Positions 17,517-24,405 of a DNA stretch of 24,498 nt are shown here, piece by piece. The number at the start of each line of letters is the position of its first letter. Within the stretch, counting starts at the first letter, position 1. Under the pieces are notes generated by a model. The model had not been told where the DNA came from. It ran no database searches and saw only the letters and a list, made by a program, of their open reading frames with translations. The position numbers were made by a program, and so were the translations under genes. The stretch is from Bacteroidales bacterium. GTDB taxonomy: Bacteria > Bacteroidota > Bacteroidia > Bacteroidales > ML635J-15. The stretch spans positions 1 through 24,498 of the forward strand of contig JALOAQ010000039.1 of assembly GCA_023228725.1 (NCBI GenBank), in the 5' to 3' direction.

Positions 17517-17545
17517 GTGAGGTTTTTATTAATAGTTTTCCTCAC
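17517..17545 (-). terminator. Candidate terminator hairpin at the end of the restriction operon
   Basis: GTGAGG (17517-17522) pairs with CCTCAC (17540-17545) across a 17-nt AT-rich loop. On the minus strand the stem is followed by CCCTTTTATT, an imperfect T-run. The hairpin spans the stop codon of the 87-residue gene. The stem is short and the loop long, so a terminator role is uncertain. It lies between two convergent units. Confidence 0.35.
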
Positions 17546-17792
17546 TTGGATTTGGTTCTAATTCTTTTGTGTCTTGATTATAAACATTTGGACTCCGCGG
17601 TTTTGAAGAGCCATCGGAAAACTTTATTTTTAATACTTCATCTGAATAGCTAAGGTTGGAAATATGAACACGATTCTCTGTTTCATTGATAAAATTACCT
17701 TCTTGTACTATTTTTTTAAACTCTTCAATATTTATGAGTGAATCATTTACATAAAAAGCCATACCACTGAAATAAAGAGTCTTCTGTTCCAC
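17529..17792 (-). CDS. Unrecognised 87-residue protein, last gene of the restriction operon
   Basis: An ORF starting with GTG at 17792, one base after the stop of the AlwI-family endonuclease gene. This spacing supports real, coupled translation. The protein is acidic to neutral and beta-rich at first (KTLYFSGMAFYVNDSLINIEEFKKIV), then RVHISNLSYSDEVLKIKFSDGSS, and ends in a proline/asparagine/glutamate-rich tail (PNVYNQDTKELEPNPSEENY). It has no signal peptide, membrane segment, HTH or catalytic motif that I can see. I do not recognise the family. Its position implies a role linked to the restriction-modification system, such as a small accessory, inhibitor or stabilising subunit, or a passenger gene. 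Confidence 0.6.
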   Translation of the reverse strand: MEQKTLYFSGMAFYVNDSLINIEEFKKIVQEGNFINETENRVHISNLSYSDEVLKIKFSDGSSKPRSPNVYNQDTKELEPNPSEENY

Positions 17793-17793
17793 T

Positions 17794-19392
17794 TTAATTC
17801 ATTTCAAATAATTTTTCCGAAGTTTCAAGAAAAATAATAAAATCGTCTATTGATTTTGGTCTTATATTCAAACCCTCTGTGTCTTTTACATATTTTATTT
17901 GCTTTTCGCTATCAGTAAATATACTTGGTGCAATAAAATGACACATTGATTCAGCTTTTATTTTCTTAGAAAACTCGGTTAAATGCCTTGCAATAGGCCA
18001 TACCTCCATCATTGTTTGCGTTCTACCTCCCGACATTGTAACTTCAACCAAGATTCCGTTATCATCTTCAAAACATTCTATATCTCCTTGATTTCCTTGC
18101 CCTCCTGCTGTTGATGTTGGTATTCCTTCATCATCAGTTGGATAATTTGGGATAATTTTCAAATCTCGATATTTTGATTTAATAGCCAAAGATGTTAAAA
18201 ATTCTAATCGAATTGAATGCGAAAGCAATTTTAATACTTCATCACTTGAATTAGATTTTTTGACTAATCCTTTCAGTTCTGATTTAATTGTATTCCAAGA
18301 ATATGTATCAACCCATTTAAGCAATAATTTGTCATTTTCGTTAATGCTTAATGTTTTAGTTCTAAGACTGATAAGATTTTCATCTGTTTCAGCCATATAA
18401 TCGAAATACTCTCTTTCGGTTGCAAAAGTCGGATAAGTGGAATAATGCTCTAATACATATTCTACTTTTTCAATCTCATTTTTATTAATGTCAATAAATC
18501 TTCCTGCTCCGCGTAGTGAAATAAGTCCTGTCAAACGCATTTTGCGAATAAACTCATCAGGATAATCAACCATTATGGATTTATCATCTCGTTCGACATC
18601 AGTTCCTTCCATTATTTCATCTCGACAAATTTCCGTTACAATTTCCCAACTTGGGTTATAGCTATGTTCTTCACGTAACTGTTTAATTCGTTGATATAGA
18701 GCTTCGGAATCGTTATCTTTCCAATATAAGATTAAAGGGATTTCCAATTTTGAAATTCCTGCTCCGTTATATTCTGGGTCGTCATTCAGTTTTTTGATAA
18801 CTTGTAACAATAAAACCAAAGGAACATTCTCGTTTAAAACTCTAATGAAAGGACTGTTTCTCTGATATTTTGCAAGAGCTTGAAGAAATGCCTGTTGCTC
18901 AAATTCGGGGTGCGGTTCGCTTACTAAAATAGTATCACCCTCGATATCAACCTGTATCGAATTAGCAAGTTTTAAACCGATTTCAGAAAATTCAATTTGT
19001 TCATTTGTCCAATAATAGACGAATCCTAATTCTTTGGCAAAATCAAAATAAGTAGCAAAGCGTGAAGCCCAACCTTTGTCAAATCCTGCTTCTTTATGAT
19101 TCTGAGGATTATTATTTATTATTTCAGAGACTTCTTTATCAGTCAACACAGTATCTGAAAATTCACCTGATTTAGTTGAAGACCATTTATTTCTTACAGA
19201 AACACTTTTTCTCACAGGTCGATATAAGCCATATTTGATTAGTTTGCCAATAATATGTTCTGCCAAATCAGATGTTAGAACTTCTCCATTAAATTTGCTT
19301 AGAATATTCAGAAGTCTTTTCATTCTTTCTGGATTTCTAACAGTCGTAGTAAACAACAAAGGCTTATATGTGGCCTCTCTTCTTCTTGCCAT
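17794..19392 (-). CDS. AlwI-family type II restriction endonuclease
   Basis: A 532-residue protein matching the AlwI family (RE_AlwI). The N-terminus KPLLFTTTVRNPERMKRLL is characteristic, and long stretches such as LYQRIKQLREEHSYNPSWEIV and VDYPDEFIRKMRLTGLISLRGAGRFIDIN also fit. The C-terminal nuclease part contains GDIECFEDDNGILVEVTMSGGRTQ (about residues 436-459), a PD-(D/E)xK-like arrangement with Asp437 or Glu439 and Glu450-x-Thr452. AlwI itself cuts downstream of the asymmetric sequence GGATC; the same site for this protein is an inference from family and from the two adenine methyltransferases beside it. The start codon overlaps the stop of the Dam-like methyltransferase as TAATG. I see no truncation, so the enzyme looks complete. 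Confidence 0.9.
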   Translation of the reverse strand: MARRREATYKPLLFTTTVRNPERMKRLLNILSKFNGEVLTSDLAEHIIGKLIKYGLYRPVRKSVSVRNKWSSTKSGEFSDTVLTDKEVSEIINNNPQNHKEAGFDKGWASRFATYFDFAKELGFVYYWTNEQIEFSEIGLKLANSIQVDIEGDTILVSEPHPEFEQQAFLQALAKYQRNSPFIRVLNENVPLVLLLQVIKKLNDDPEYNGAGISKLEIPLILYWKDNDSEALYQRIKQLREEHSYNPSWEIVTEICRDEIMEGTDVERDDKSIMVDYPDEFIRKMRLTGLISLRGAGRFIDINKNEIEKVEYVLEHYSTYPTFATEREYFDYMAETDENLISLRTKTLSINENDKLLLKWVDTYSWNTIKSELKGLVKKSNSSDEVLKLLSHSIRLEFLTSLAIKSKYRDLKIIPNYPTDDEGIPTSTAGGQGNQGDIECFEDDNGILVEVTMSGGRTQTMMEVWPIARHLTEFSKKIKAESMCHFIAPSIFTDSEKQIKYVKDTEGLNIRPKSIDDFIIFLETSEKLFEMN

Positions 19393-20363
19393 TATTTTTC
19401 AATTTCTTTAAGTTCAGTAAAATTAAATTCTTTTTGAATAGGTATGCTGATTTCAGGTTCAAAATTAGTTATTAAGACTTCTTTAAATTCTTTGTTTGAA
19501 TTGTCGTGATAGCTGATGTAATTACTTTTTATGTCAAAAGAATTATATTGTTTGCTCCATTCTAAAAATTGTTGATTGATTTTCCCTTTATAATGCGAAA
19601 CATTGGAAACTGCGAATTTTACGTTTTGTGTGTCCAGCCAATCCAAAAAGTTAAGTAAACATATTTCTTTTTCTTCATTCCAAAGTTTGTTGTATTCACT
19701 AAATGTTATTAAATACGGTGGGTCGAAATAAACAAAGTCATCTTCTTGAAATTGAATTTGTTTAAAAAAAACCAAAAAGTCCATATTAAAAAATTGTATA
19801 TTTTTTTGTTTGGTTAAACGGAAGTAGTCGTGTAATGCAGTTTCTGTATTTTTATTAAAATCTACGTTTCCTACAGGCAAATTGTATTCAGCTTTTGAAT
19901 TGAAGCGTAACATTCGGTTAAAACCATAAATTAGCATTAAGTAAAGATGTAAAGTTTCTTTTTTATTGCTTGAATTATAATCTGATTTTAATTTATTGAA
20001 ACCCTTTTTATTAAATTTGGCATAATAGGTTTTAACCCATTTATCCTTTAATTCCTGCGGCACAATATCCTTAATATAAGAATGCGATAAATTGTATTTC
20101 TTAATGACTTCAAAAACATCATTAAAAAATTGTTCTGGGTTTTTAGCTTGTTCAGATAAGAATTTGTGAATACTAATCACATTTGAATCGATATCATTTA
20201 AAAGATACTGCTTAGCTTTTATATTAAGAAAAACAGACCCACCACCTGTAAATGGCTCGATAAAACGATTTATCGTTTTCGGGAAATATTTACTTATTTT
20301 TGGATAGAGTTTATATTTATCTCCTACGTAAAATAAAGGGGAACGATATGTTTTCTTCTTCAT
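19392..20363 (-). CDS. Dam-like DNA adenine-N6 methyltransferase (D12 class)
   Basis: I choose the ATG at 20363 (323 residues), one base after the stop of the preceding methyltransferase gene, rather than the longer in-frame start at 20471, which would overlap that gene by 107 bp. Family marks in order: YRSPLFYVGDKYKLYP at the N-terminus, AdoMet motif I FIEPFTGGGSVFLN (residues 34-47), the Dam-type segment FNRMLRFNSKAEYNLPVG (148-165) and catalytic DPPY at 214-217. It transfers a methyl group to adenine N6. In this operon it should protect one strand of the endonuclease site; since an asymmetric site needs two activities, the other strand would be the job of the HTH-fused enzyme. Confidence 0.9.
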   Translation of the reverse strand: MKKKTYRSPLFYVGDKYKLYPKISKYFPKTINRFIEPFTGGGSVFLNIKAKQYLLNDIDSNVISIHKFLSEQAKNPEQFFNDVFEVIKKYNLSHSYIKDIVPQELKDKWVKTYYAKFNKKGFNKLKSDYNSSNKKETLHLYLMLIYGFNRMLRFNSKAEYNLPVGNVDFNKNTETALHDYFRLTKQKNIQFFNMDFLVFFKQIQFQEDDFVYFDPPYLITFSEYNKLWNEEKEICLLNFLDWLDTQNVKFAVSNVSHYKGKINQQFLEWSKQYNSFDIKSNYISYHDNSNKEFKEVLITNFEPEISIPIQKEFNFTELKEIEK

Positions 20364-20364
20364 C

Positions 20365-21699
20365 TTAGTTATACTTTTTTGTAAGAAATAAAAACTCTTT
20401 ATGGTCGTTAAAATCAGTTTTTCCTGTGTTGAAAAATTTATGTGATTGTTCAAATACTTTAATTTCTCCAACGCTTTCTAAAACTTCAATTAATTCTTCA
20501 TATTTTATTTTATTAGCTGACGATTTACTTTTGGATTTATAAGTATTGTTATAGGAAACAGCCAAATACTTAACGTCCAAATCATTTACTAATTTTTGAA
20601 AAGCATCTTTTGCCTTAACTGTGCAATATTTACTCATATTTTCGGGTTCGGGTTTTAAAGCAACACCAAATAATTCAGGTTTTTCCCATTTTATAAGATT
20701 TTCATAAATATGGTAAAATCTACTGTATTGCCTTGAATTATAAGGTGGATCAATATAAGCAATGTCGCCTTTTAAAGTTTTTGCTAATTTATTCGCATCT
20801 TCTTGGAAAATCTTAACTTCTTTAAAGTCGTTTGTCTGGATTAATCTAAAATTCAGAGGACGTTTTTGTATTGTTTTTTTAATGTATGCATCAAAATGTC
20901 CTACAGTATTAGCAAGTCGGTCAATCGTGTAAATAAGAGATGCAAGTAATATAGAATATTCTTTATGGTTTAACTCATTTCTTTTGCTTTCAATATCATT
21001 TCTTATGTATCCAATTATTTTAGAAATATTCTTCTCATAAAATTTTCCACCAAAGTTTTTAGAAAAATAGTTTTCATCAATCTTGTCAGCGTTTAATTCG
21101 TTGTAGTTATTGGCGATTTCAATAAGTCCGGATTTATCCCAATCTTTTTTATCAAAAAAAGCATGATAAATAACATTATTAGAATGAAGAAAATCATTGA
21201 CTACCACCTCTTTATATAAACTCATTGCTTTTTGTGCAACAATTCCTGTTCCTGAAAAAACGTCAATGAAAGTGCCGAATTCAGTAGTTTCTTCTTGAAT
21301 AACCTCCATTATCCAATCGGTTAGTTTTGCTTTATTACCTATATATCTTCGACTTTGTAATTCATATTTTTCGATGTTGTCGTAATCGTCAAATAAAGTT
21401 CTTCCGTACTTTATTCTTTGCTCGGCAAGTAGAAAAGCCTCCATCCCAATTTCTTCTTCCTGAATTTCATAAATTATTTTATCACTTATCAGTTGTTTGA
21501 TTAATTCTTGTTCACTGTACTTATAAAAAGAAGCTAAAGTTTGTACTTGTGGTTTTGTTGGAAGCCTTTTTCCTGTTTCAATTCTACTCAATGAAGTATA
21601 GTTGATAGCTGTTTTATCCGCAACTTCTTGTAAATGAAACCCTTTAGCTTCTCTTATTTCCTTTAGCCTATCTCCGATTGAAATTAAAGTATCCAACAT
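20365..21699 (-). CDS. DNA adenine methyltransferase with N-terminal XRE-type HTH domain
   Basis: A 444-residue fusion and the first gene of the restriction operon. Residues ~8-62 form an XRE/Cro-like helix-turn-helix (GDRLKEIREAKGFHLQEVADKT ... YTSLSRIETGKRLPTKPQVQTLA). Residues ~110-444 are a D12-class adenine-N6 methyltransferase with SRRYIGNKAKL, motif I FIDVFSGTGIVAQ (144-156) and DPPYNSRQY (317-325). The enzyme should methylate one strand of the restriction site. The HTH part is likely an autoregulator that replaces a separate controller protein. A perfect palindrome on the promoter (21710-21722) is the natural operator candidate. No separate C gene is present. Confidence 0.9.
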   Translation of the reverse strand: MLDTLISIGDRLKEIREAKGFHLQEVADKTAINYTSLSRIETGKRLPTKPQVQTLASFYKYSEQELIKQLISDKIIYEIQEEEIGMEAFLLAEQRIKYGRTLFDDYDNIEKYELQSRRYIGNKAKLTDWIMEVIQEETTEFGTFIDVFSGTGIVAQKAMSLYKEVVVNDFLHSNNVIYHAFFDKKDWDKSGLIEIANNYNELNADKIDENYFSKNFGGKFYEKNISKIIGYIRNDIESKRNELNHKEYSILLASLIYTIDRLANTVGHFDAYIKKTIQKRPLNFRLIQTNDFKEVKIFQEDANKLAKTLKGDIAYIDPPYNSRQYSRFYHIYENLIKWEKPELFGVALKPEPENMSKYCTVKAKDAFQKLVNDLDVKYLAVSYNNTYKSKSKSSANKIKYEELIEVLESVGEIKVFEQSHKFFNTGKTDFNDHKEFLFLTKKYN

Positions 21700-21709
21700 A
21701 GTTTGGCAG

Positions 21710-21722
21710 TTTTTGACAAAAA
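21710..21722. promoter_or_regulatory. Candidate operator for the HTH-methyltransferase
   Basis: TTTTTG-A-CAAAAA is a perfect 13-bp inverted repeat (6-bp arms, 1-bp centre). It lies 10 bp before the start codon of the HTH-methyltransferase gene and overlaps the predicted -7 box (21717-21724), a geometry expected for repression. XRE-type domains usually bind such symmetric sites as dimers. The binding itself is inferred. Confidence 0.45.
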
Positions 21723-21750
21723 TAATAATAATTATCCTTACTTCTTCAAA
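21717..21750 (-). promoter_or_regulatory. Promoter of the restriction-modification operon
   Basis: On the minus strand TATTTTTG (21717-21724) matches the Bacteroidota -7 box exactly. TTTG (21747-21750) may be the -33 box, but the 22-nt spacer is longer than the 17-18 nt seen at the other promoters in this window. That could make it a weak promoter. The transcript would have a leader of only about 10 bases. Confidence 0.5.
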
Positions 21751-21814
21751 AAAGATGGAAAAACTTAACTTACACTATTGTGATTTTAACCTTGGAATTG
21801 TGGACCGGAAAAAC

Positions 21815-21826
21815 AAATCCCGCCAA
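21815..21826 (+). repeat. 12-bp direct repeat, copy 1
   Basis: AAATCCCGCCAA lies between the restriction operon and the barrel gene. The identical sequence, in the same orientation, is at 23875-23886. Both copies are GC-rich islands in AT-rich non-coding DNA. See the finding on this repeat. Confidence 0.5.
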
Positions 21827-21948
21827 GTTGAAACAAGTTGTGCTAAACGTACAGTTGATTAAAAAAATAAAAACACTTTTTTTAATAAAATTTTTGTTTA
21901 TCGTTTTACTTTGGCTTGTTTTTACAATAATTTCAAAATACAATATTA

Positions 21949-22731
21949 TTATTTTTTCTTATTTTTAAAAATGTAGCCTATACCTAAACCAATACGCCAA
22001 TATGAACCATTGCTTGTGATTACAGGATGATATTCTCTTACTATATTATTTTCATCAATTGTTCTAATGTATCCTGTATTATCTACAACTTTAAACAAGC
22101 CTGCGTGATATTCTGCATATAAATCTATATACATAAATTTTTTAATTTCATACGATAAAGAAAGTTGATTTGAGAATAAAATATTGAAATTGCGCTTGTA
22201 TGAGTTTAAAGTATATGGCATATTATATTCTATTCCTCGTACAAGAAACATTGTTTCTCTATCTACCTGATTCCCATCTAAATAATATAGGTTGTCTTCA
22301 TTAAAAGCATAGTATTGTTTATCAAAAATAAGATTAAATTCTACACCAGATGTGTATTTTAAATAAAATTCAGAAAACAATTTTTGTTTGTAACCAATTT
22401 GAAGAGGTATATATAAAGACTTATATAAATCTTTAACATTGACAAACATATTATAATGATTATCATTTAGAGAGTGTTTTTCAAAAAATTTCTCACTATA
22501 AGTATAGTATCCTAATCCTGATTTTATAAAAACAGAATTATTAAATGTATAACTAGCGGTTATAGTACCGTTCTCAGCTAAGTAAAACTTTGATTGTTTA
22601 TAAAAACCATTATCATTTGAAATAGAAAATATTGGCATTGATATTCCATTTTCAATACCAATTCTTAAGTTCTGTGAAAAACTTACTACACTTGTGAAAA
22701 CAAATAATATTAAATAACAAATTTTTTTCAT
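21949..22731 (-). CDS. PorT-like outer-membrane beta-barrel protein
   Basis: A 260-residue protein with a Sec signal peptide (MKKICYLILFVFTSVVSFS-QN). The mature part is a series of amphipathic strands with aromatic girdles: LRIGIENGISMPIFS, VFIKSGLGYYTYSEKFF, SLYIPLQIGYKQKLFSEFYLKYTSGVEFNLIF, LSYEIKKFMYIDLYAEYHAGLF and a last strand SYWRIGLGIGYIFKNKKK. This is the general plan of PorT/OmpW-like 8- to 10-stranded barrels of Bacteroidota. The specific role is unknown. It is monocistronic, with a well-formed promoter at 22760-22789, and sits between the restriction operon and the broken Fic gene. Confidence 0.78.
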   Translation of the reverse strand: MKKICYLILFVFTSVVSFSQNLRIGIENGISMPIFSISNDNGFYKQSKFYLAENGTITASYTFNNSVFIKSGLGYYTYSEKFFEKHSLNDNHYNMFVNVKDLYKSLYIPLQIGYKQKLFSEFYLKYTSGVEFNLIFDKQYYAFNEDNLYYLDGNQVDRETMFLVRGIEYNMPYTLNSYKRNFNILFSNQLSLSYEIKKFMYIDLYAEYHAGLFKVVDNTGYIRTIDENNIVREYHPVITSNGSYWRIGLGIGYIFKNKKK

Positions 22732-22759
22732 AATAATAACTATTTAGGTAATACAAATA

Positions 22760-22789
22760 CAAAAATAAAAAAAATCATAAATAAGCAAA
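22760..22789 (-). promoter_or_regulatory. Promoter of the barrel gene
   Basis: TATTTTTG (22760-22767) and TTTG (22786-22789), separated by 18 nt on the minus strand, fit the Bacteroidota promoter form. The start codon is 29 bp further on. Confidence 0.55.
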
Positions 22790-22910
22790 TATTTATCGCT
22801 TTTTTAAAAAAAATAAAAAATAGCTAAAAATTTGGGGTTAAGTTTAATTTTCAAGTCAAACGTATATTAGGCAAGTGTACATTTTTCTGTTTTTACCCAT
22901 TTTTCTTATT

Positions 22911-23632
22911 CTACAAATTTCCATAAAAATATTTAACCCATTCTGTATATGTGTCTTGTGCAGATAAACAAGTATCTATCAAATAGCCTCTAATGTTTGC
23001 AAATTCTTTTAAGCCTCGATAATAATATTGTTTATTATTGTCATCTATGATAAATGGGATTATATTATTTACCAAACACTCCCTAAACATAATCAAACGA
23101 CCAACTCTGCCATTCCCATCTTGAAATGGGTGAATTGTTTCAAAACGGTAGTGATATTCAACAATATTTTCAAACTTAATTTCAGATAAAGAATTATACC
23201 AATTATTGAGTTCATTCATATCTGTTTCCACATTTTGTGGTAAGCTCGTTGCTAAGCCACCTACTTCATTAGCCATTTTTTTCCATTCGCCAATATTAAA
23301 CCAGTTTTTTGTTGTGTCGGAAGTTCCTGTTTTTAAAATACGGTAAAACTCTTTAATCATAGTGTTTGAAAAGGGTTCGTCAATTGTGTCAAGTAAAAAA
23401 TCAAAAGCAATAAAATGATTAGACGTTTCGATAATGTCGTCAACAGGTATAGCATCTTGGTCTTTAAAACCAATAGTGCGTGTTTCAAAAATATAACGAG
23501 CTACTCTTCGCTTAATTTGCTACCCTCAATTCTGTTTGAATTGTAAGCAAGATTTATCTGAGTTTTATGATATAAACCACCTTTATATTTTGCCACTTTT
23601 TCTTCTTTGAACTTTGTTAACAAGTCATTCAT
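22911..23632 (-). pseudogene. Frameshifted class II Fic protein
   Basis: Reading from an ATG at 23632 gives 43 residues (NDLLTKFKEEKVAKYKGG ... LAYNSNRIEGSKLSEE) and then a TAG at 23503-23501. In the -1 frame the protein resumes at once as ARYIFETRTIGFKDQDAIPV and runs to 22911, including the Fic motif HPFQDGNGRVGR (first base near 23132). The joint normally reads SEEQ-xRYIFE in relatives, so about one base has been lost near 23501-23504. The N-terminal piece carries the inhibitory motif S-xxx-E-G (Ser32, Glu36, Gly37) that places it in class II. Fic proteins transfer AMP or related groups to target hydroxyls. An internal ATG at 23360 could give a 149-residue fragment that keeps the Fic motif but lacks the inhibitory helix and early helices. 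A sequencing error is possible. Confidence 0.8.
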
Positions 23633-23874
23633 TTCCCTTATTTTTATCTTGTAAAGATACTCAAATTTATATGTTATTTTTTTAAGTTATGTGTTATTTT
23701 TCACAAAAATACTAATGTTTTAAAAAATAATTTAATAGATATGTATAATAATTCAAAACTGTCCACTTATAATAAGTTAAAAGTTGAAAGTCGAAAGCTA
23801 TATTATTTACGTGTAGTGAATTTATTAAAATATTTGTAAATTTGTTTTGTCATGATTTTTGCAATAAATGGCAA

Positions 23875-23886
23875 AAATCCCGCCAA
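23875..23886 (+). repeat. 12-bp direct repeat, copy 2
   Basis: AAATCCCGCCAA, identical to 21815-21826 and in the same orientation. This copy lies in the loop between the TTTTGCAA and TTGCAAAA inverted repeats. Confidence 0.5.
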
Positions 23887-23972
23887 AACCCCACTTTCTT
23901 GCAAAACCAACACTCCCATTCTATATTCTACGTAAATTTTTAAATAAAGTTTCGTTTTTTGCCTTCAAATCG

Positions 23973-24001
23973 GTTCGAGTTTTAAAAGTCGAACTTTTTT
24001 G
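23973..24001 (+). terminator. Hairpin with T-run
   Basis: GTTCGA pairs with TCGAAC, and the inner TTTT pairs with AAAA across a G-G mismatch. The stem is followed by TTTTTT plus one T (23995-24001). This looks like an intrinsic terminator for + strand transcription, although no + strand gene lies before it within the stretch. It may instead be a remnant or a regulatory stem. Confidence 0.35.
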
Positions 24002-24044
24002 GGAAATAAAATTAAGATAAAGCCCAAATATTAGAATTTATTAG

Positions 24045-24052
24045 TACATTTG
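24045..24052 (+). promoter_or_regulatory. Upstream -7-like box before the antitoxin gene
   Basis: TACATTTG matches TAnnTTTG and overlaps the 8-bp palindrome TTTGCAAA. No -33 TTTG is visible at the expected spacing. A transcript from here would include a 12-codon reading frame starting at the ATG in ACAAATGGCTTAT. Confidence 0.3.
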
Positions 24053-24152
24053 CAAAAGATAATACGCAACAAACAAATGGCTTATTTCTGGATAATGTAT
24101 TATGTACCATTTTAAAACGACACAAAACAAGAGATTTGACATAGATATTTTG

Positions 24153-24160
24153 TATATTTG
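24153..24160 (+). promoter_or_regulatory. Proximal -7 box of the antitoxin/Fic gene pair
   Basis: TATATTTG fits TAnnTTTG exactly and lies 23 bp before the antitoxin start codon. A TTTG occurs 14 nt upstream (in GATTTGAC), closer than at the other promoters of this window. Confidence 0.45.
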
Positions 24161-24183
24161 AAAAGAATTTAAGACTATAAATT

Positions 24184-24405
24184 ATGTTTAACACAATTGA
24201 TATAGACAGAAGTAATCTAACAATAATGGGAGTTAAATTTTCAGATTTGAAAACCTTGGAAAGCACTGCAAACGCTTTGAGTAGTAATATGTTTGAAGAC
24301 TTTAAACCAACACCTAAGGGTATTGAAATAATTAGAGACTATATTACAGGAAAAATATCATTAACAGAACTTGTAATACTCGCTAAACAAAAAGCCTATG
24401 TTTAA
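24184..24405 (+). CDS. VbhA-like antitoxin of a Fic toxin-antitoxin module
   Basis: A 73-residue protein resembling the VbhA antitoxin family that inhibits class I Fic toxins. The C-terminal half follows the family pattern (TPKGIEIIRDYITGKISLTELV). The inhibitory helix is preserved as S-NMF-E-D (Ser34, Glu38, Asp39), close to the [S/T]xxxE[G/N] consensus but with Asp in the last position. The glutamate is the residue that blocks productive ATP binding in known pairs. The gene overlaps the start of the downstream Fic-like gene by 8 bp, as expected for an antitoxin-first operon. Confidence 0.72.
   Translation: MFNTIDIDRSNLTIMGVKFSDLKTLESTANALSSNMFEDFKPTPKGIEIIRDYITGKISLTELVILAKQKAYV

Larger units (their letters stand above)
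23633..24183. other. 551-bp non-coding stretch between the two Fic modules
   Basis: I see no credible gene here. It holds a -7-like box for the broken Fic gene on the minus strand (TAAATTTG, 23662-23669) and a tandem TGTTATTTTT at 23672-23681 and 23692-23701. It also holds an inverted repeat TTTTGCAA/TTGCAAAA (23857-23864 and 23899-23906) around the GC-rich 12-mer, a hairpin at 23973-23994 followed by a T-run, and two + strand -7-like boxes (24045-24052, 24153-24160) ahead of the antitoxin gene. It may be a junction of acquired DNA. Confidence 0.5.

Noticed and set aside
20364..20471. Longer start (ATG at 20471) for the Dam-like methyltransferase
   Set aside because: It would overlap the preceding methyltransferase gene by 107 bp and add residues without family similarity; the ATG at 20363 lies one base after the previous stop and directly before the conserved YRSPLFYVGDK.
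21780..21968. 62-codon + strand ORF (GTG start) with a hydrophobic C-terminal half
   Set aside because: It overlaps the end of the barrel gene in antisense, has AT-driven hydrophobic composition and shows no family features or promoter.
23857..23906. Inverted repeat with GC-rich centre as an integron attC site
   Set aside because: No RYYYAAC/GTTRRRY core pair and no integrase gene in view.
23972..23982. GGTTCGAG resembling a tRNA T-loop
   Set aside because: No acceptor, D or anticodon arm can be built around it; it is part of the GTTCGA/TCGAAC hairpin.
24012..24266. 84-codon minus-strand ORF with a hydrophobic run
   Set aside because: It lies antisense to the VbhA-like antitoxin gene and its promoter; the antitoxin has family similarity and operon overlap, this one has neither.
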